The notes under the pieces are model-generated. The model did no database searches and had not been told where the DNA came from. It worked only from the letters and a program-made list of their open reading frames with translations. Shown piece after piece: positions 46,282 to 56,414 of a stretch of DNA of 64,000 bases (position 1 is its first letter; the number at the start of each line of letters is the position of its first letter). This DNA comes from Marisalimonas sp016777705. Lineage in GTDB: Bacteria > Pseudomonadota > Alphaproteobacteria > Puniceispirillales > Marisalimonadaceae. A program made the position numbers and the translations under genes. The stretch spans positions 1,860,001 to 1,924,000 of the forward strand of contig NZ_CP159808.1 in assembly GCF_047717795.1 (NCBI RefSeq). The letters are read 5' to 3'.

Positions 46282-46468
46282 GCATAGCATAAGATTAATA
46301 CTACAATAATTTTACGCACATAAATTAAGCATATATTGTATTTATTCAAATTAATGATTAATTTTTAAGCAATAAATTAGCTTTGTGTTTGAGCTATATC
46401 TCTACCTTTGTTCCCTCACAAATTATAAGCAATGTTCATTTTTTATCAAATATAAATGGAGTTTTATT

Positions 46469-47767
46469 ATGTCTAATTTTATGAGGGTAATATCTATATT
46501 ACCTTTTTCAATTATGGGTATGTCAAGTATATCTTATGCAGCACCTGATGCTGAAACAGCTTATATTTTTAACTCATTTTCTTTCCTCGTTCACGGTTTT
46601 TTAGTTATGTTAATGGCAGCAGGCTTCTGTATGCTTGAAACAGGTTTAGTTAGAGCTAAAAATGCAGTTGTTCAATGCGCAAAGAATATTGGTCTTTACT
46701 CAATTGCAGGATTGATGTTTGCATTCGTAGGTTATAATTTAATGTATATGGATGTATCGGGTTGGATTGGAACTCTATCTGTATGGGGGCCTTCTGATGA
46801 ATTAAAGAGTTTTGGTGGAGAAAATGATTCTACATATTCTTCTGGCTCTGATTGGTTTTTCCAGATGGTTTTCTGTGCAACAGCTGCTTCTATTGTAAGT
46901 GGAGCTGTAGCTGAAAGAATTAAATTAAAAAGTTTTTTTGTATTTGTTGTTTTACTTTGTGGATTTATATATCCAATCCAAGGTTCTTGGTCTTGGGGTG
47001 GCGGTTTTTTAAGTGAAGCTGGTTTCTTAGATTTTGCAGGATCATCAATCGTTCACGGTGTTGGAGGATGGGCTGCCTTAACTGGAGCAATTATATTAGG
47101 CGCAAGAAAAGGTAAATATTCAGACGATGGAAGTATTACTCCAATGCCTGGTTCAAATTTGCCTTTGGCAACTTTAGGAACATTTCTCCTTTGGTTTGGT
47201 TGGTTTGGTTTCAACGGTGGATCTCAACTGGCTATGGGAACCGCAGCTGATGTTGCCGCTATTTCCAATATTTACATTAATACGAATTTAGCCGCAGCTG
47301 GTGGAGTAGTAGTAGCTATTATTCTAACAATGCTTTTTTACAAGAAAACTGACTTAACTATGGCCTTAAATGGTGCATTAGGTGGGTTAGTGGCTATTAC
47401 AGCCGAACCACTAGCGCCAACTCCAATGCTTGCAATATTCATAGGTGCTGTTGGTGGATTAATAGTTGTCTTAACAATCCCAATGCTTGACAAATTCAAG
47501 ATTGATGATGTTGTTGGTGCTATACCTGTTCATTTATTTGCAGGTATTTGGGGCACCATAGCTGTTGTTTTCTCAAACTCTGACGCTACAATAGGTGCAC
47601 AATTATATGGTATATTTGCAATAGGAGCTTTTACAATTATAGCCTCTACTATAGCGTGGTACGTTCTAAAACTAGTAATTGGGATTAGAGTCACACCTGA
47701 GGAAGAAATGGAAGGCATGGATATGAGCGAGGTTGGCATGGAAGCTTATCCTGACTTTAGAAAATAA
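46469..47767 (+). CDS. amt: Ammonium transporter (Amt family)
   Basis: Inner-membrane ammonium channel of about 432 residues with eleven to twelve helices. A short signal-like segment ends SSISYAAPDAE. Conserved sites include the twin pore histidines in SSIVHGVGGW and IPVHLFAGIWG, the FQMVFCATAASIVSGAVAERI helix and GFNGGSQLAMG. The start was set at the ATG with TGGAG seven bases upstream; the frame extends 28 codons further out but without support. No glnK (PII) gene is adjacent, which differs from the common glnK-amtB pair. A hairpin terminator follows the stop. Confidence 0.95.
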   Translation: MSNFMRVISILPFSIMGMSSISYAAPDAETAYIFNSFSFLVHGFLVMLMAAGFCMLETGLVRAKNAVVQCAKNIGLYSIAGLMFAFVGYNLMYMDVSGWIGTLSVWGPSDELKSFGGENDSTYSSGSDWFFQMVFCATAASIVSGAVAERIKLKSFFVFVVLLCGFIYPIQGSWSWGGGFLSEAGFLDFAGSSIVHGVGGWAALTGAIILGARKGKYSDDGSITPMPGSNLPLATLGTFLLWFGWFGFNGGSQLAMGTAADVAAISNIYINTNLAAAGGVVVAIILTMLFYKKTDLTMALNGALGGLVAITAEPLAPTPMLAIFIGAVGGLIVVLTIPMLDKFKIDDVVGAIPVHLFAGIWGTIAVVFSNSDATIGAQLYGIFAIGAFTIIASTIAWYVLKLVIGIRVTPEEEMEGMDMSEVGMEAYPDFRK

Positions 47768-47780
47768 AAAAAATAAAGAA

Positions 47781-47807
47781 AAAGGAGGAAGATATTCCTC
47801 CTTTTTT
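47781..47807. terminator. Bidirectional terminator between amt and gdh
   Basis: AAAGGAGGAA and TTCCTCCTTT form a 10-bp stem around GATA, with T-rich tails on both strands. It ends amt transcription on the plus strand and overlaps the last codons of the convergent dehydrogenase gene. Confidence 0.88.
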
Positions 47808-49227
47808 ATATGCCTAAAGAGCCATAACTTTGAGCAACACGTTTAATAGAAACCATCATTGCAGCTGTCCTCAAATCAGGGATATTTTTATTACCATTCC
47901 AAACTGCACTGATAACTTTATAAGTCTCCATCATAGTATCCTCTAAACCAGATCGAACTAGATCTAATTCAGATGCTCCCTTCAAAGAATTTGATCTTAA
48001 TTCAGATGGAAAATCTTTTCCAGTCATGCTTTCTATTCCTTCTATAAGAGAAGATACTTGATTTTCTTGTGCTCTTCTTTGCAATCTACCAAGCCTTATC
48101 CTACTTAAATTTTTTATCCACTCAAAATAACTAACAGTGACACCACCTGCATTGGCGTAAAGGTCAGGAATAATTACTATTCCACGTTTATTTAATATTT
48201 CATCTGCATCAGAAGAAATTGGACCATTTGCAGCCTCAATAATAAGAGGGGCTTTTATCCTTTCTGCATTATCCTTATTAATAACTAATTCCATTGCAGC
48301 TGGTATTAAAATATCTGCTTCAGCCTCTAAAATTTCTGAACCAGATTTAACAAATCCTTTGAAGCCTTCGATTGTACCATTTTTAACAAGATGATCCTTA
48401 AGTGATGATATATCTATTCCGTCTTTATCGACAATTGCACCATCACGTTCCATTACGTGAGTTATGATAGCACCATCTTCGTTAGATAAGAAATATGCAG
48501 CAAAATATCCAACGTTTCCTAAACCTTGAACAATAATCCTTTTATTTTTTAGACCAGATGTTAAACCTGTTTTTTTAACATCTTCAGAGTTCTCAAAAAA
48601 AGCTTTTAAAGCATATTTTACGCCTCTTCCAGTTGCCTCTGTCCTACCAGCAATACCACCCTTATTTACAGGCTTACCTGTTACACAAGCCCATGCATTT
48701 AAATCCGTTGGATTTAAACGTCTATATTCATCTGCCATCCAAGCCATTTCACGTTCACCAGTCCCTACATCAGGTGCTGGAACGTTTTGAGATGGGTGAA
48801 TTAAATCTCTTTTAGCTAACTCCTGTGTAAAACGTCTAGTGATACGTTCTAACTCTTCAGGAGACCATTCTTTAATATTAATAATAAGTCCACCTTTAGA
48901 ACCACCAAATGGAACTTCAACTAGCGCACACTTGTATGTCATTAGAGCAGCCAAAGCTTCAACTTCTTCTTGATTAACACCCATATCATATCTGATGCCG
49001 CCTTTTACTGGTTCAAAATGATCTGAATGTACAGAACGATAACCAGTAAATGTATGAACTGTTCCCCTTAGCCTAACTCCAAATCGAACTACATATGTTG
49101 CATTCGCCATCATTATTTGATTAGCTAAATCTTGAGAAAGAACCTCAGCTCCATAGGTCTTTTGAACATAATCAGCTGCTTTTTTAAAATTAACTTCAAT
49201 TGAATTTAGAAATGCATCACTAGCCAT
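47806..49227 (-). CDS. gdhA: Glu/Leu/Phe/Val dehydrogenase, probable glutamate dehydrogenase
   Basis: Reductive amination of 2-oxoglutarate to glutamate, or the reverse. The protein (about 473 residues) has the substrate-site blocks KGGIRYDMGVNQEE and ALVEVPFGGSKGG with the catalytic Lys nearby, PAPDVGTGEREM, and the Rossmann motif VQGLGNVGY. It is longer than the standard 420-residue form through a C-terminal extension. The ATG at MASDAF is preferred; an in-frame TTG four codons earlier has no better signal. Adjacency to amt and the GlnE-like gene groups it with nitrogen assimilation. Leucine or valine dehydrogenase activity is less likely. Confidence 0.9.
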   Translation of the reverse strand: MASDAFLNSIEVNFKKAADYVQKTYGAEVLSQDLANQIMMANATYVVRFGVRLRGTVHTFTGYRSVHSDHFEPVKGGIRYDMGVNQEEVEALAALMTYKCALVEVPFGGSKGGLIINIKEWSPEELERITRRFTQELAKRDLIHPSQNVPAPDVGTGEREMAWMADEYRRLNPTDLNAWACVTGKPVNKGGIAGRTEATGRGVKYALKAFFENSEDVKKTGLTSGLKNKRIIVQGLGNVGYFAAYFLSNEDGAIITHVMERDGAIVDKDGIDISSLKDHLVKNGTIEGFKGFVKSGSEILEAEADILIPAAMELVINKDNAERIKAPLIIEAANGPISSDADEILNKRGIVIIPDLYANAGGVTVSYFEWIKNLSRIRLGRLQRRAQENQVSSLIEGIESMTGKDFPSELRSNSLKGASELDLVRSGLEDTMMETYKVISAVWNGNKNIPDLRTAAMMVSIKRVAQSYGSLGI

Positions 49228-49420
49228 TATTTTTTTCAATCTTTTATAGATTGCCCCATTGTTTTTATTTAATAATTAACAAAAGTGATTATTACATAAA
49301 AAGGAAAGAGTTGGAAGCAATATGAATCTATGATTTTAAGCTTGAAAAAAATATCTATTTTATTCATTTTACAATCTAACTTAAATTATACTTAATAATC
49401 TTTATCAAATAGGAAAAAAT

Positions 49421-49876
49421 ATGTTTTCAAATCTAAAATCAGCAATTCAAAAAGTTACCTCCAAAACTACTGAAGAAGATGAATATAAAGGAGAAGATGT
49501 CCAAGCTGTCATTATTTTACTTTTAGAAGCCTGTCAAATAGATGGAGAAACTGGTCAAGTTGAACTTGATTATATCAAAAAACTTTTGGTTAATAAATTT
49601 GGATTTAATGAAAAAGACGCTAATGACAATATAAGTAAGGCCCTAGAAGACAGTGAACAAAGAATAGAAATTTTTTCTCAAATTAAAGTTATATTAAACG
49701 AAATGAATCATGAAGAACGAATTGAGGTAATTCAAATGATGTGGGGCGTTATTCTTGCCGATGGTGTAATAGACGATTTTGAAGCTAATTTAATGCGTCG
49801 TATGAATGGGCTTTTATATGTTTCAGGAGTTGAAAGTGCCGCTGCAAAAGAAAATGCGATCACACAACTTAAATAA
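49421..49876 (+). CDS. TerB-family protein
   Basis: A 151-residue all-helical acidic protein of the TerB/COG4103 type. Two repeats carry the family's acidic helix start: ILLLEACQIDGETGQVELDYI (about residues 31-51) and WGVILADGVIDDFEANLMRRM (about 107-127), which bind divalent metal in TerB structures. The function of these stand-alone proteins is unknown; tellurite resistance is not implied. It precedes the leucine-degradation operon by about 70 bases, on the same strand, and may be separate. Confidence 0.8.
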   Translation: MFSNLKSAIQKVTSKTTEEDEYKGEDVQAVIILLLEACQIDGETGQVELDYIKKLLVNKFGFNEKDANDNISKALEDSEQRIEIFSQIKVILNEMNHEERIEVIQMMWGVILADGVIDDFEANLMRRMNGLLYVSGVESAAAKENAITQLK

Positions 49877-49947
49877 AAGAAATATGTTAATGTAAGAAAT
49901 ATAGTTATGTTTAACTAAGAAGGTTACATCAAAGGGGCTTTAATAAT

Positions 49948-51117
49948 ATGTTTTTTCACTCAATGAATTTTTCAATAGGTAAAGATAACGAAATTTTAAA
50001 AGAATCTATTTTTAAATTTGCTCAAAAAGAAATTGCACCTCTTGCAGATCAAATTGATAAAGACAACTCTTTTCCTACTGAATTATGGAAAAAGTTTGGT
50101 GAACTTGGGCTTTTGGGTATAACTGCCGACACACAATATGGTGGTAGCGAAATGAGCTACTTAGCTCATTGTATTGCTATGGAAGAAATTAGCAGAGCCA
50201 GTGCATCTGTAGGCCTTTCTTATGGAGCCTTCTCAAATTTATGTGTTAACCAGATTAATAGAAATGGCACAGATGAGCAAAAAGAAAAATATTTACCAGA
50301 ATTGTGCAGTGGCTCAAAGATTGGAGCCTTAGCTATGAGCGAGACAGGGTCTGGTTCAGATGTTGTTTCAATGTCACTTCATGCCGAAAAACAAGGTAAC
50401 AAAACTTATTTACTTAATGGCTCAAAAATGTGGATTACTAATGGGCCTGATGCTGATACTTTAGTAGTCTATGCCAAAACAGATCCGTCTGGAGGGTCAA
50501 AAGGAATAACAGCTTTTATAATAGAAAAATCAATGACAGGATTTTCTACGGGTAAAAAGTTAGATAAGCTTGGCATGAGAGGATCAAATACCGCTGAACT
50601 AATTTTTGAAAATTGCCCAGTTCCAGAAGAAAATATTTTAGGAGAAGAAGGAAATGGCGCATCTATATTAATGAGTGGTTTAGATTATGAAAGAGTTGTT
50701 CTTGCAGGTGGACCTTTAGGTATTATGGCAGCTGCGATGGATAATGTTGTTCCATATATTCATGAAAGAAAGCAATTTGGCAAATCAATTGGTGAATTTC
50801 AAATTATGCAAGGTAAAATAGCAGACATGTACACAACTATGAACGCTTGTAAATCTTATGTTTATGAAGTGGCTAAAGCATGTGATAGAGGAGAAACAAC
50901 TAGAAAAGATGCAGCAGGATGTATTTTATACTCCGCTGAGAAGGCTACGCAAATTGCATTAGAAGCTATTCAAACATTGGGTGGAAATGGTTATACTAAC
51001 GAGTATCCTGTTGGAAGACTTTTAAGAGATGCAAAATTATATGAGATAGGAGCAGGAACTTCAGAAATCAGAAGAATGTTAATTGGTAGAGAATTATTTT
51101 CGGAAACCTCATCATGA
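49948..51117 (+). CDS. ivd: Isovaleryl-CoA dehydrogenase
   Basis: FAD enzyme oxidising isovaleryl-CoA to 3-methylcrotonyl-CoA in leucine breakdown. The 389-residue protein has acyl-CoA dehydrogenase signatures (ALAMSETGSGSDVVSM, QTLGGNGYTNEYPVGRLLRDA) and the catalytic Glu248 in GLDYERV, the helix position used by isovaleryl- and long-chain enzymes. Its C-terminal YEIGAGTSEIRRML has Gly where medium-chain enzymes have Glu, which agrees. AAAGGGG lies before the ATG. First gene of an operon with 4-base overlap to mccB. Confidence 0.95.
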   Translation: MFFHSMNFSIGKDNEILKESIFKFAQKEIAPLADQIDKDNSFPTELWKKFGELGLLGITADTQYGGSEMSYLAHCIAMEEISRASASVGLSYGAFSNLCVNQINRNGTDEQKEKYLPELCSGSKIGALAMSETGSGSDVVSMSLHAEKQGNKTYLLNGSKMWITNGPDADTLVVYAKTDPSGGSKGITAFIIEKSMTGFSTGKKLDKLGMRGSNTAELIFENCPVPEENILGEEGNGASILMSGLDYERVVLAGGPLGIMAAAMDNVVPYIHERKQFGKSIGEFQIMQGKIADMYTTMNACKSYVYEVAKACDRGETTRKDAAGCILYSAEKATQIALEAIQTLGGNGYTNEYPVGRLLRDAKLYEIGAGTSEIRRMLIGRELFSETSS

Positions 51118-52721
51118 CAATTCTAAAGTCAAATATAAATAAAAATGATCCACAGTTCACTGAAAACAAAGAAAAGTTCAATATTGACTACCAACTAACG
51201 TTTGAAGCCATTAATTATTCAATGAACGGAGGTGGCGAAAAATTAAACGAACGCCACATAAAACGTGGAAAGATTCTTCCTCGTCATAGAGTTACTAAAT
51301 TACTAGATCCAGGTTGTACTTTTCTCGAGATTGGCTTAACTGCAGGACATGATATGTATGACAATGCATGTCCCTCTGGAGGAATAATAACTGGAATTGG
51401 ACAAATTCATAATAGAGATGTGATGGTTATATGTAATGATTCAACTGTTAAAGGTGGAACATATTACCCTATAACTGTAAAAAAACATTTGCGTGCTCAA
51501 GAAATAGCTCTTGAGAATAATTTGCCTTGTATATATTTGGTTGACTCTGGTGGAGCTAACTTACCTAACCAGGATGAAGTTTTTGCCGATAAAGACCATT
51601 TTGGTAGAATTTTTTATAATCAAGCTAATATGTCTTCCAAAAACATTCCTCAAATTGCTGTTGTTATGGGAAGTTGTACCGCCGGTGGAGCATATGTCCC
51701 AGCAATGTCAGACGAAACTATAATAGTGAAAAATCAAGGTACTATTTTTCTTGCCGGCCCACCACTAGTTAAAGCAGCCACGGGTGAAATTACCAATGCA
51801 GAAAACCTAGGAGGAGGAGAAGTTCATACAAAAATTTCTGGTGTAGCAGACCATCTAGCTGATAACGATGAACACGCTTTAGCAATAGCTAGGCAATGTG
51901 TTAAAAATTTAGACTCAAACCAAAATCTTACCCCAATATCTACTAAATATAGCCCTCCATTATATGACCCTGAAGAATTACTAGGAATAATTCCAGCTGA
52001 CAGCAAAACTGCATATGATGTTAAGGAAATTATAATGAGAATTGTTGATGGATCTGAATTTGATGAGTTTAAAAAAGACTTTGGAACAACTCTAATAACT
52101 GGTTTTGCAAGAATAAAAGGACAATTATGTGGAATTATAGCCAATAATGGCGTCTTGTTTTCTGAAAGTGCTCTTAAAGGAACTCATTTTATTGAATTAT
52201 GTAGCCAACGCAAGATACCTTTAATATTTTTGCAAAACATAACTGGATTTATGGTTGGCGAAAACGCTGAGCACGGGGGAATTGCTAAAAATGGAGCTAA
52301 ACTAGTTAATGCTGTCGCTACAACTAAAGTTCCTAAAATAACAATTTTAATCGGTGGAAGCTTTGGAGCTGGTAACTATGGTATGTGTGGCAGGGCTTTT
52401 GGCCCAAGGTTTCTTTGGACTTGGCCATGTTCTAGAATTTCAGTCATGGGTGGAGAACAAGCTGCAAGCGTACTAGCAGAATTAAAGAAAAATAATACCC
52501 TTAAAAATAAAGGTAAATGGAATAATAAAACTGAAAATGAATTTAAAAAGCCTATTTTAGATCAATTCGATAATCAGTCTCATCCTTTATACGCATCTGC
52601 GCGTTTATGGGATGACGGAATAATAGATCCTGTGAAAACACGTGACATATTATCAGCAAGTTTAAAAATTACCTTAAATAAAAAAATAGAGGATACTAAA
52701 TTTGGTATCTTTAGAATGTAA
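51114..52721 (+). CDS. mccB: Methylcrotonyl-CoA carboxylase carboxyltransferase (beta) subunit
   Basis: Transfers carboxyl from biotin to 3-methylcrotonyl-CoA, giving 3-methylglutaconyl-CoA. The 535-residue crotonase-fold protein has the N-terminal GGGEKLNERHIKRGKILPR, the oxyanion stretches MGSCTAGGAYVPAMSDE and GGSFGAGNYGMCGRAF, and ITGFMVG. This pattern separates MCC from propionyl-CoA carboxylase beta. It overlaps ivd by 4 bases and precedes the alpha subunit gene by 11 bases. Confidence 0.95.
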   Translation: MTILKSNINKNDPQFTENKEKFNIDYQLTFEAINYSMNGGGEKLNERHIKRGKILPRHRVTKLLDPGCTFLEIGLTAGHDMYDNACPSGGIITGIGQIHNRDVMVICNDSTVKGGTYYPITVKKHLRAQEIALENNLPCIYLVDSGGANLPNQDEVFADKDHFGRIFYNQANMSSKNIPQIAVVMGSCTAGGAYVPAMSDETIIVKNQGTIFLAGPPLVKAATGEITNAENLGGGEVHTKISGVADHLADNDEHALAIARQCVKNLDSNQNLTPISTKYSPPLYDPEELLGIIPADSKTAYDVKEIIMRIVDGSEFDEFKKDFGTTLITGFARIKGQLCGIIANNGVLFSESALKGTHFIELCSQRKIPLIFLQNITGFMVGENAEHGGIAKNGAKLVNAVATTKVPKITILIGGSFGAGNYGMCGRAFGPRFLWTWPCSRISVMGGEQAASVLAELKKNNTLKNKGKWNNKTENEFKKPILDQFDNQSHPLYASARLWDDGIIDPVKTRDILSASLKITLNKKIEDTKFGIFRM

Positions 52722-52732
52722 GTATTTTAAAT

Positions 52733-54730
52733 ATGGCATCTAAAAAAATAAAAAAATTATTAATTTCAAACCGTGGAGAAATAGCATGTAAAATTATCTT
52801 GTGTGCCAAGAAACTAAAAATACCTACATTAGCCATTTACTCAGAGGCTGATATTAATAGTTTACACGTTCAATTAGCTGATGAAGCCGTTCTTTTACCA
52901 GGTTCACTTGTATCTGAAACTTATATGAACAGCTCAGCTATAATAAAAATAGCAAAAAAATATAAAGCAAATGCAATTCATCCAGGTTACGGACTTTTAT
53001 CAGAAAATGCTGATTTTGTTGAACTTATTGAAAAAAACAACCTAATTTTTATTGGGCCTAAAAGTCAAATAGTTAGAAGTATGGGAGAAAAAGATAAAGC
53101 AAAATCTCTAATGGAAAAAGCAGGAATCCCTGTAGTCCCAGGTTATCATGGAAACAATCAAGAAGAAGATTATCTCAAAAACAAAGCAGATAAAATTGGG
53201 TATCCTTTACTCATCAAAGCTAGAGCTGGTGGTGGTGGCCGTGGGATGAGAGTGGCTCTAAGTAAAAAAACTTTTTCATCATCCTTTAAAGAGGCCACTA
53301 GTGAGGCAAAAACTAATTTTAATGATAAAAACTGTATTCTTGAAAAATATATTTCAAAAGCGCGCCATATTGAAATTCAGATCTTTGCTGATAAATACGG
53401 AAATGTAATTCATTTATTTGATAGAGATTGCTCAATACAAAGGCGTCAGCAGAAAGTAATAGAAGAAGCACCTTCACCACAACTTAGTGATGAAATTAGA
53501 AGTTTTCTTGGCGCCCTATCTGTTAAGGCTGCTAAGTTTATTCAATACGAGGGTGCAGGAACGATTGAGTTTGTTGCGGATGTAGAAAAAGGCCTTGATA
53601 AAAATAAAATCTATTTTATAGAAATGAATACAAGGATTCAAGTTGAACACCCTGTTACAGAAGCTGTAACATCAACAAACTTGATATCCTGGCAACTAGA
53701 AATTGCTAATGGTTCTAAGTTACCTAAGTTACAAAATGATATTAAATTAAATGGTTGGTCTATTGAAGCACGGTTATATGCTGAAAATGTAAATAATAAT
53801 TTTTTACCACAAAGTGGTATTATTCATCACTTAAATTTTCCTTCACTTTCTAAACATAAAAATTGTACTTTAGAAACAGGAATTAAAGATGGAGACTATA
53901 TTACACCCTTTTATGATCCTATGATTGCAAAAATCATTTCACATGGAGTAAATAGAGAAGACGCAATAGTAAAATTGAATAATTATCTAAGTGAATTTGA
54001 AATTGCAGGTATAACAACAAATTTAAATTTATTAAAAAAAATTTTAAACCATAAAGACTTTAAAAAAGAAAATTTCACTACTAAATTTATCGAAGAAAAT
54101 GTAAATGACCTTATTGATAATAATATTGATAATTATCTAAAAGCTTTAACCTCACTAATAGTTTTTAAAAGTTTAAATGTTTTCCAGACTGATAATTGGT
54201 ACATGTGGAAACCTACCGAATACCCGTTAAATATATCTATAAAAGGAGTAGAAGAGAGATTTAGTATAGCCTGTTTAAATTTTGATACATTTGAGATTAA
54301 ATTTGGTAATTTTAAATATACCTGTACTTCTACAATTTTTACTAAAACTTCAATAGAGGCTAACGTTAATGGAAAGTATCTTTCTATAAAGTATAATTTG
54401 TTTGTAGATAAATTTACTAACAACAAAATTTTTACCTTGTTCACAAAAAATAATACATATGAAGTTCTTTTTTCAAATATATTAATATCAGGGGATGATG
54501 AGGATAAAAATTTAGACGAAATTATAAGCGCGCCAATGCACGGTATTATCAAACATAACAATCTTAAACCTAATATAAAAGTAAAAAAGGGTGATGTTCT
54601 TTTATCTCTAGAAGCAATGAAAATGGAATATTCACTAAAATCCCCTCGTGACGGCATCATTGAAAAAATTTTAATAAAAGACGGTCAACAAGTTACAGAA
54701 AAAATGAAACTTATAATTTTGAAAAAATGA
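52733..54730 (+). CDS. mccA: Methylcrotonyl-CoA carboxylase biotin-carrying (alpha) subunit
   Basis: ATP-dependent biotin carboxylase joined to a biotin carrier domain. Residues 1-450 form the biotin carboxylase: LLISNRGEIACKI, HPGYGLLSENADF, ATP-grasp loop KARAGGGGRGMR, and FIEMNTRIQVEHPVTE. A variable middle region links to the C-terminal carrier with EAMKMEYS, where Lys630 is the biotinylation site. At 665 residues the length is normal. It lies between mccB and the HMG-CoA lyase gene. Confidence 0.96.
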   Translation: MASKKIKKLLISNRGEIACKIILCAKKLKIPTLAIYSEADINSLHVQLADEAVLLPGSLVSETYMNSSAIIKIAKKYKANAIHPGYGLLSENADFVELIEKNNLIFIGPKSQIVRSMGEKDKAKSLMEKAGIPVVPGYHGNNQEEDYLKNKADKIGYPLLIKARAGGGGRGMRVALSKKTFSSSFKEATSEAKTNFNDKNCILEKYISKARHIEIQIFADKYGNVIHLFDRDCSIQRRQQKVIEEAPSPQLSDEIRSFLGALSVKAAKFIQYEGAGTIEFVADVEKGLDKNKIYFIEMNTRIQVEHPVTEAVTSTNLISWQLEIANGSKLPKLQNDIKLNGWSIEARLYAENVNNNFLPQSGIIHHLNFPSLSKHKNCTLETGIKDGDYITPFYDPMIAKIISHGVNREDAIVKLNNYLSEFEIAGITTNLNLLKKILNHKDFKKENFTTKFIEENVNDLIDNNIDNYLKALTSLIVFKSLNVFQTDNWYMWKPTEYPLNISIKGVEERFSIACLNFDTFEIKFGNFKYTCTSTIFTKTSIEANVNGKYLSIKYNLFVDKFTNNKIFTLFTKNNTYEVLFSNILISGDDEDKNLDEIISAPMHGIIKHNNLKPNIKVKKGDVLLSLEAMKMEYSLKSPRDGIIEKILIKDGQQVTEKMKLIILKK

Positions 54731-54754
54731 AAACATAACTGAAGTATACTCGCA

Positions 54755-55621
54755 ATGAATAATTTTATAAATATTTTTGAAATGAGCCCTCGAGATGGTC
54801 TTCAAAATGAGAAAACATTTATAACAACTCAAAACAAAATTAAATTTATTAATGATTTATCCATGTGTGGATTTCAAAAAATTGAAACTTCTAGTTTTGT
54901 AAGCCCTAAATGGGTACCTCAGCTTGCTGACGCACACGAAGTATTTACTAAAATTAATAAGGTAAAAGATGTAAAGTATACAGCATTAACTCCAAACGAG
55001 CGTGGCTTTGATAATGCCGTTAATGCAAAAGTTGATGAAGTTGCAATTTTTGCAGCGGCAACAGAAACTTTTAGTGAAAAAAATATTAATTGTGATATTG
55101 AGACAAGCTTAAAACGTTTTATACCTATTGCTAAAAAAGCTTTAAAAGAAAAGATACCCGTTAGAGGATATATTAGTTGCGTCTCTCATTGTCCATATGA
55201 AGGTCAGGTAAATCCTCAAAAAGTGGCTGAAATTGCTAAGCACCTAATTGAGATGGGATGTTATGAAGTTTCTCTTGGAGATACAACTGGTAAGGGCAGC
55301 CCTGATGTTACATCAAGAGTGCTTGAGGAATGTCTAAAAGTTTTAACCTCAGACAAATTAGCTGGTCACTTTCATGATACGTACCAAAATGCTTTAAATA
55401 ATATCCAACTTTGTCTAGAAAAAGGAATTAAAACATTTGACGCCTCAGTTGGGGGTTTAGGAGGTTGTCCTTATTCACCAGGAGCCAAAGGTAATGTTGC
55501 AACAGAAAAAGTTAATAAACTTTTAATATCTTTAGGTTACAAAACTAATCTTAACTCTCAAAAGATAGATGAGTGCAGTGAAATGGCTTTAAAGCTCAAA
55601 ATGGGTAAAAATTATGACTAA
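54755..55621 (+). CDS. mvaB: Hydroxymethylglutaryl-CoA lyase
   Basis: Cleaves HMG-CoA to acetyl-CoA and acetoacetate, the last step of leucine catabolism. The 288-residue TIM barrel has EMSPRDGLQNE with the catalytic Arg, SLGDTTGKG, the HFHDTY metal histidines and the signature GGLGGCPYSPGAKGNVATE containing the catalytic Cys. It overlaps the following hydratase gene by 8 bases. Confidence 0.96.
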   Translation: MNNFINIFEMSPRDGLQNEKTFITTQNKIKFINDLSMCGFQKIETSSFVSPKWVPQLADAHEVFTKINKVKDVKYTALTPNERGFDNAVNAKVDEVAIFAAATETFSEKNINCDIETSLKRFIPIAKKALKEKIPVRGYISCVSHCPYEGQVNPQKVAEIAKHLIEMGCYEVSLGDTTGKGSPDVTSRVLEECLKVLTSDKLAGHFHDTYQNALNNIQLCLEKGIKTFDASVGGLGGCPYSPGAKGNVATEKVNKLLISLGYKTNLNSQKIDECSEMALKLKMGKNYD

Positions 55622-56414
55622 TATCGAAAAAAAAACAGTAATACTTAATAAAAATATCAACGGTATTTCTGAAATAATATTAAATCAACCACAAAGACAT
55701 AATGCTCTATCTCCATTAATGATAGAGGAACTAGAAGTAATTTTTGATGATTTAACAAAAGATCAAAACACAAAAGTATTGATAATCTCATCTTCAGGAA
55801 AATCATTTTGTGCAGGTGGTGATTTAGATTGGATGAAAGAACAAATTGTTTCAGATCGAAAAACTCGAATTAATGAAGCTACAAAATTAGCAAATTTATT
55901 AAATAAAATGTTTGAGTTTCCTAAGCCTTTAATTGCAAAAGTGGAGGGAAATGCATTTGGAGGTGGTGTAGGCATTATTTCCGTTTGTGATATTGCTATT
56001 GCTTCAGAAAATGTGAAAATGGCTTTAACCGAAGTAAAGCTAGGATTAATCCCTGCTACGATTAGCCCTTATGTGATTTCGAAAGTTGGAGCAAATAATT
56101 CAGTGGATTTGTTTATCAGCGCACAAATGTTTTCTCCTCAACAAGCCAAAAGCATGGGACTGATTAAAAGTGTAGTTAAGGCAGAAGACATAAATAAAGA
56201 AATCCAAAAAGAAGTTAATCCGTTTCTTGTTAATGCTCCAAAAGCAGTTTCAGCCTCAAAAAAACTTGTAAGAGATCTTTCTACAAAGATTGACCAAAAA
56301 ACTATCAATTTTACAGTTGAAGCTCTTGCAGATGTATGGGAAAACCCAGAGGCTATTGAGGGAATAAACGCATTCTTTGAAAAAAGAAAACCTAATTGGT
56401 TAAAGGAGAAATAA
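55614..56414 (+). CDS. liuC: Enoyl-CoA hydratase, probable 3-methylglutaconyl-CoA hydratase
   Basis: Crotonase-fold enzyme of 266 residues, predicted to hydrate 3-methylglutaconyl-CoA to HMG-CoA. Oxyanion loops are KSFCAGGDLDWM and NAFGGGVGII. The block LTEVKLGLIPATISPYVISKVG is typical of the AUH/LiuC group. It is flanked by the lyase and carboxylase that supply and consume the partner metabolites, which makes the assignment convincing. It overlaps the lyase gene by 8 bases and is directly followed by the AhpD-like gene. Confidence 0.92.
   Translation: MTNIEKKTVILNKNINGISEIILNQPQRHNALSPLMIEELEVIFDDLTKDQNTKVLIISSSGKSFCAGGDLDWMKEQIVSDRKTRINEATKLANLLNKMFEFPKPLIAKVEGNAFGGGVGIISVCDIAIASENVKMALTEVKLGLIPATISPYVISKVGANNSVDLFISAQMFSPQQAKSMGLIKSVVKAEDINKEIQKEVNPFLVNAPKAVSASKKLVRDLSTKIDQKTINFTVEALADVWENPEAIEGINAFFEKRKPNWLKEK

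Noticed and set aside
54133..54660. A 175-codon open frame on the minus strand inside mccA
   Set aside because: It is antisense to the biotin carboxylase and carrier domain, with no recognisable domain or start signal.
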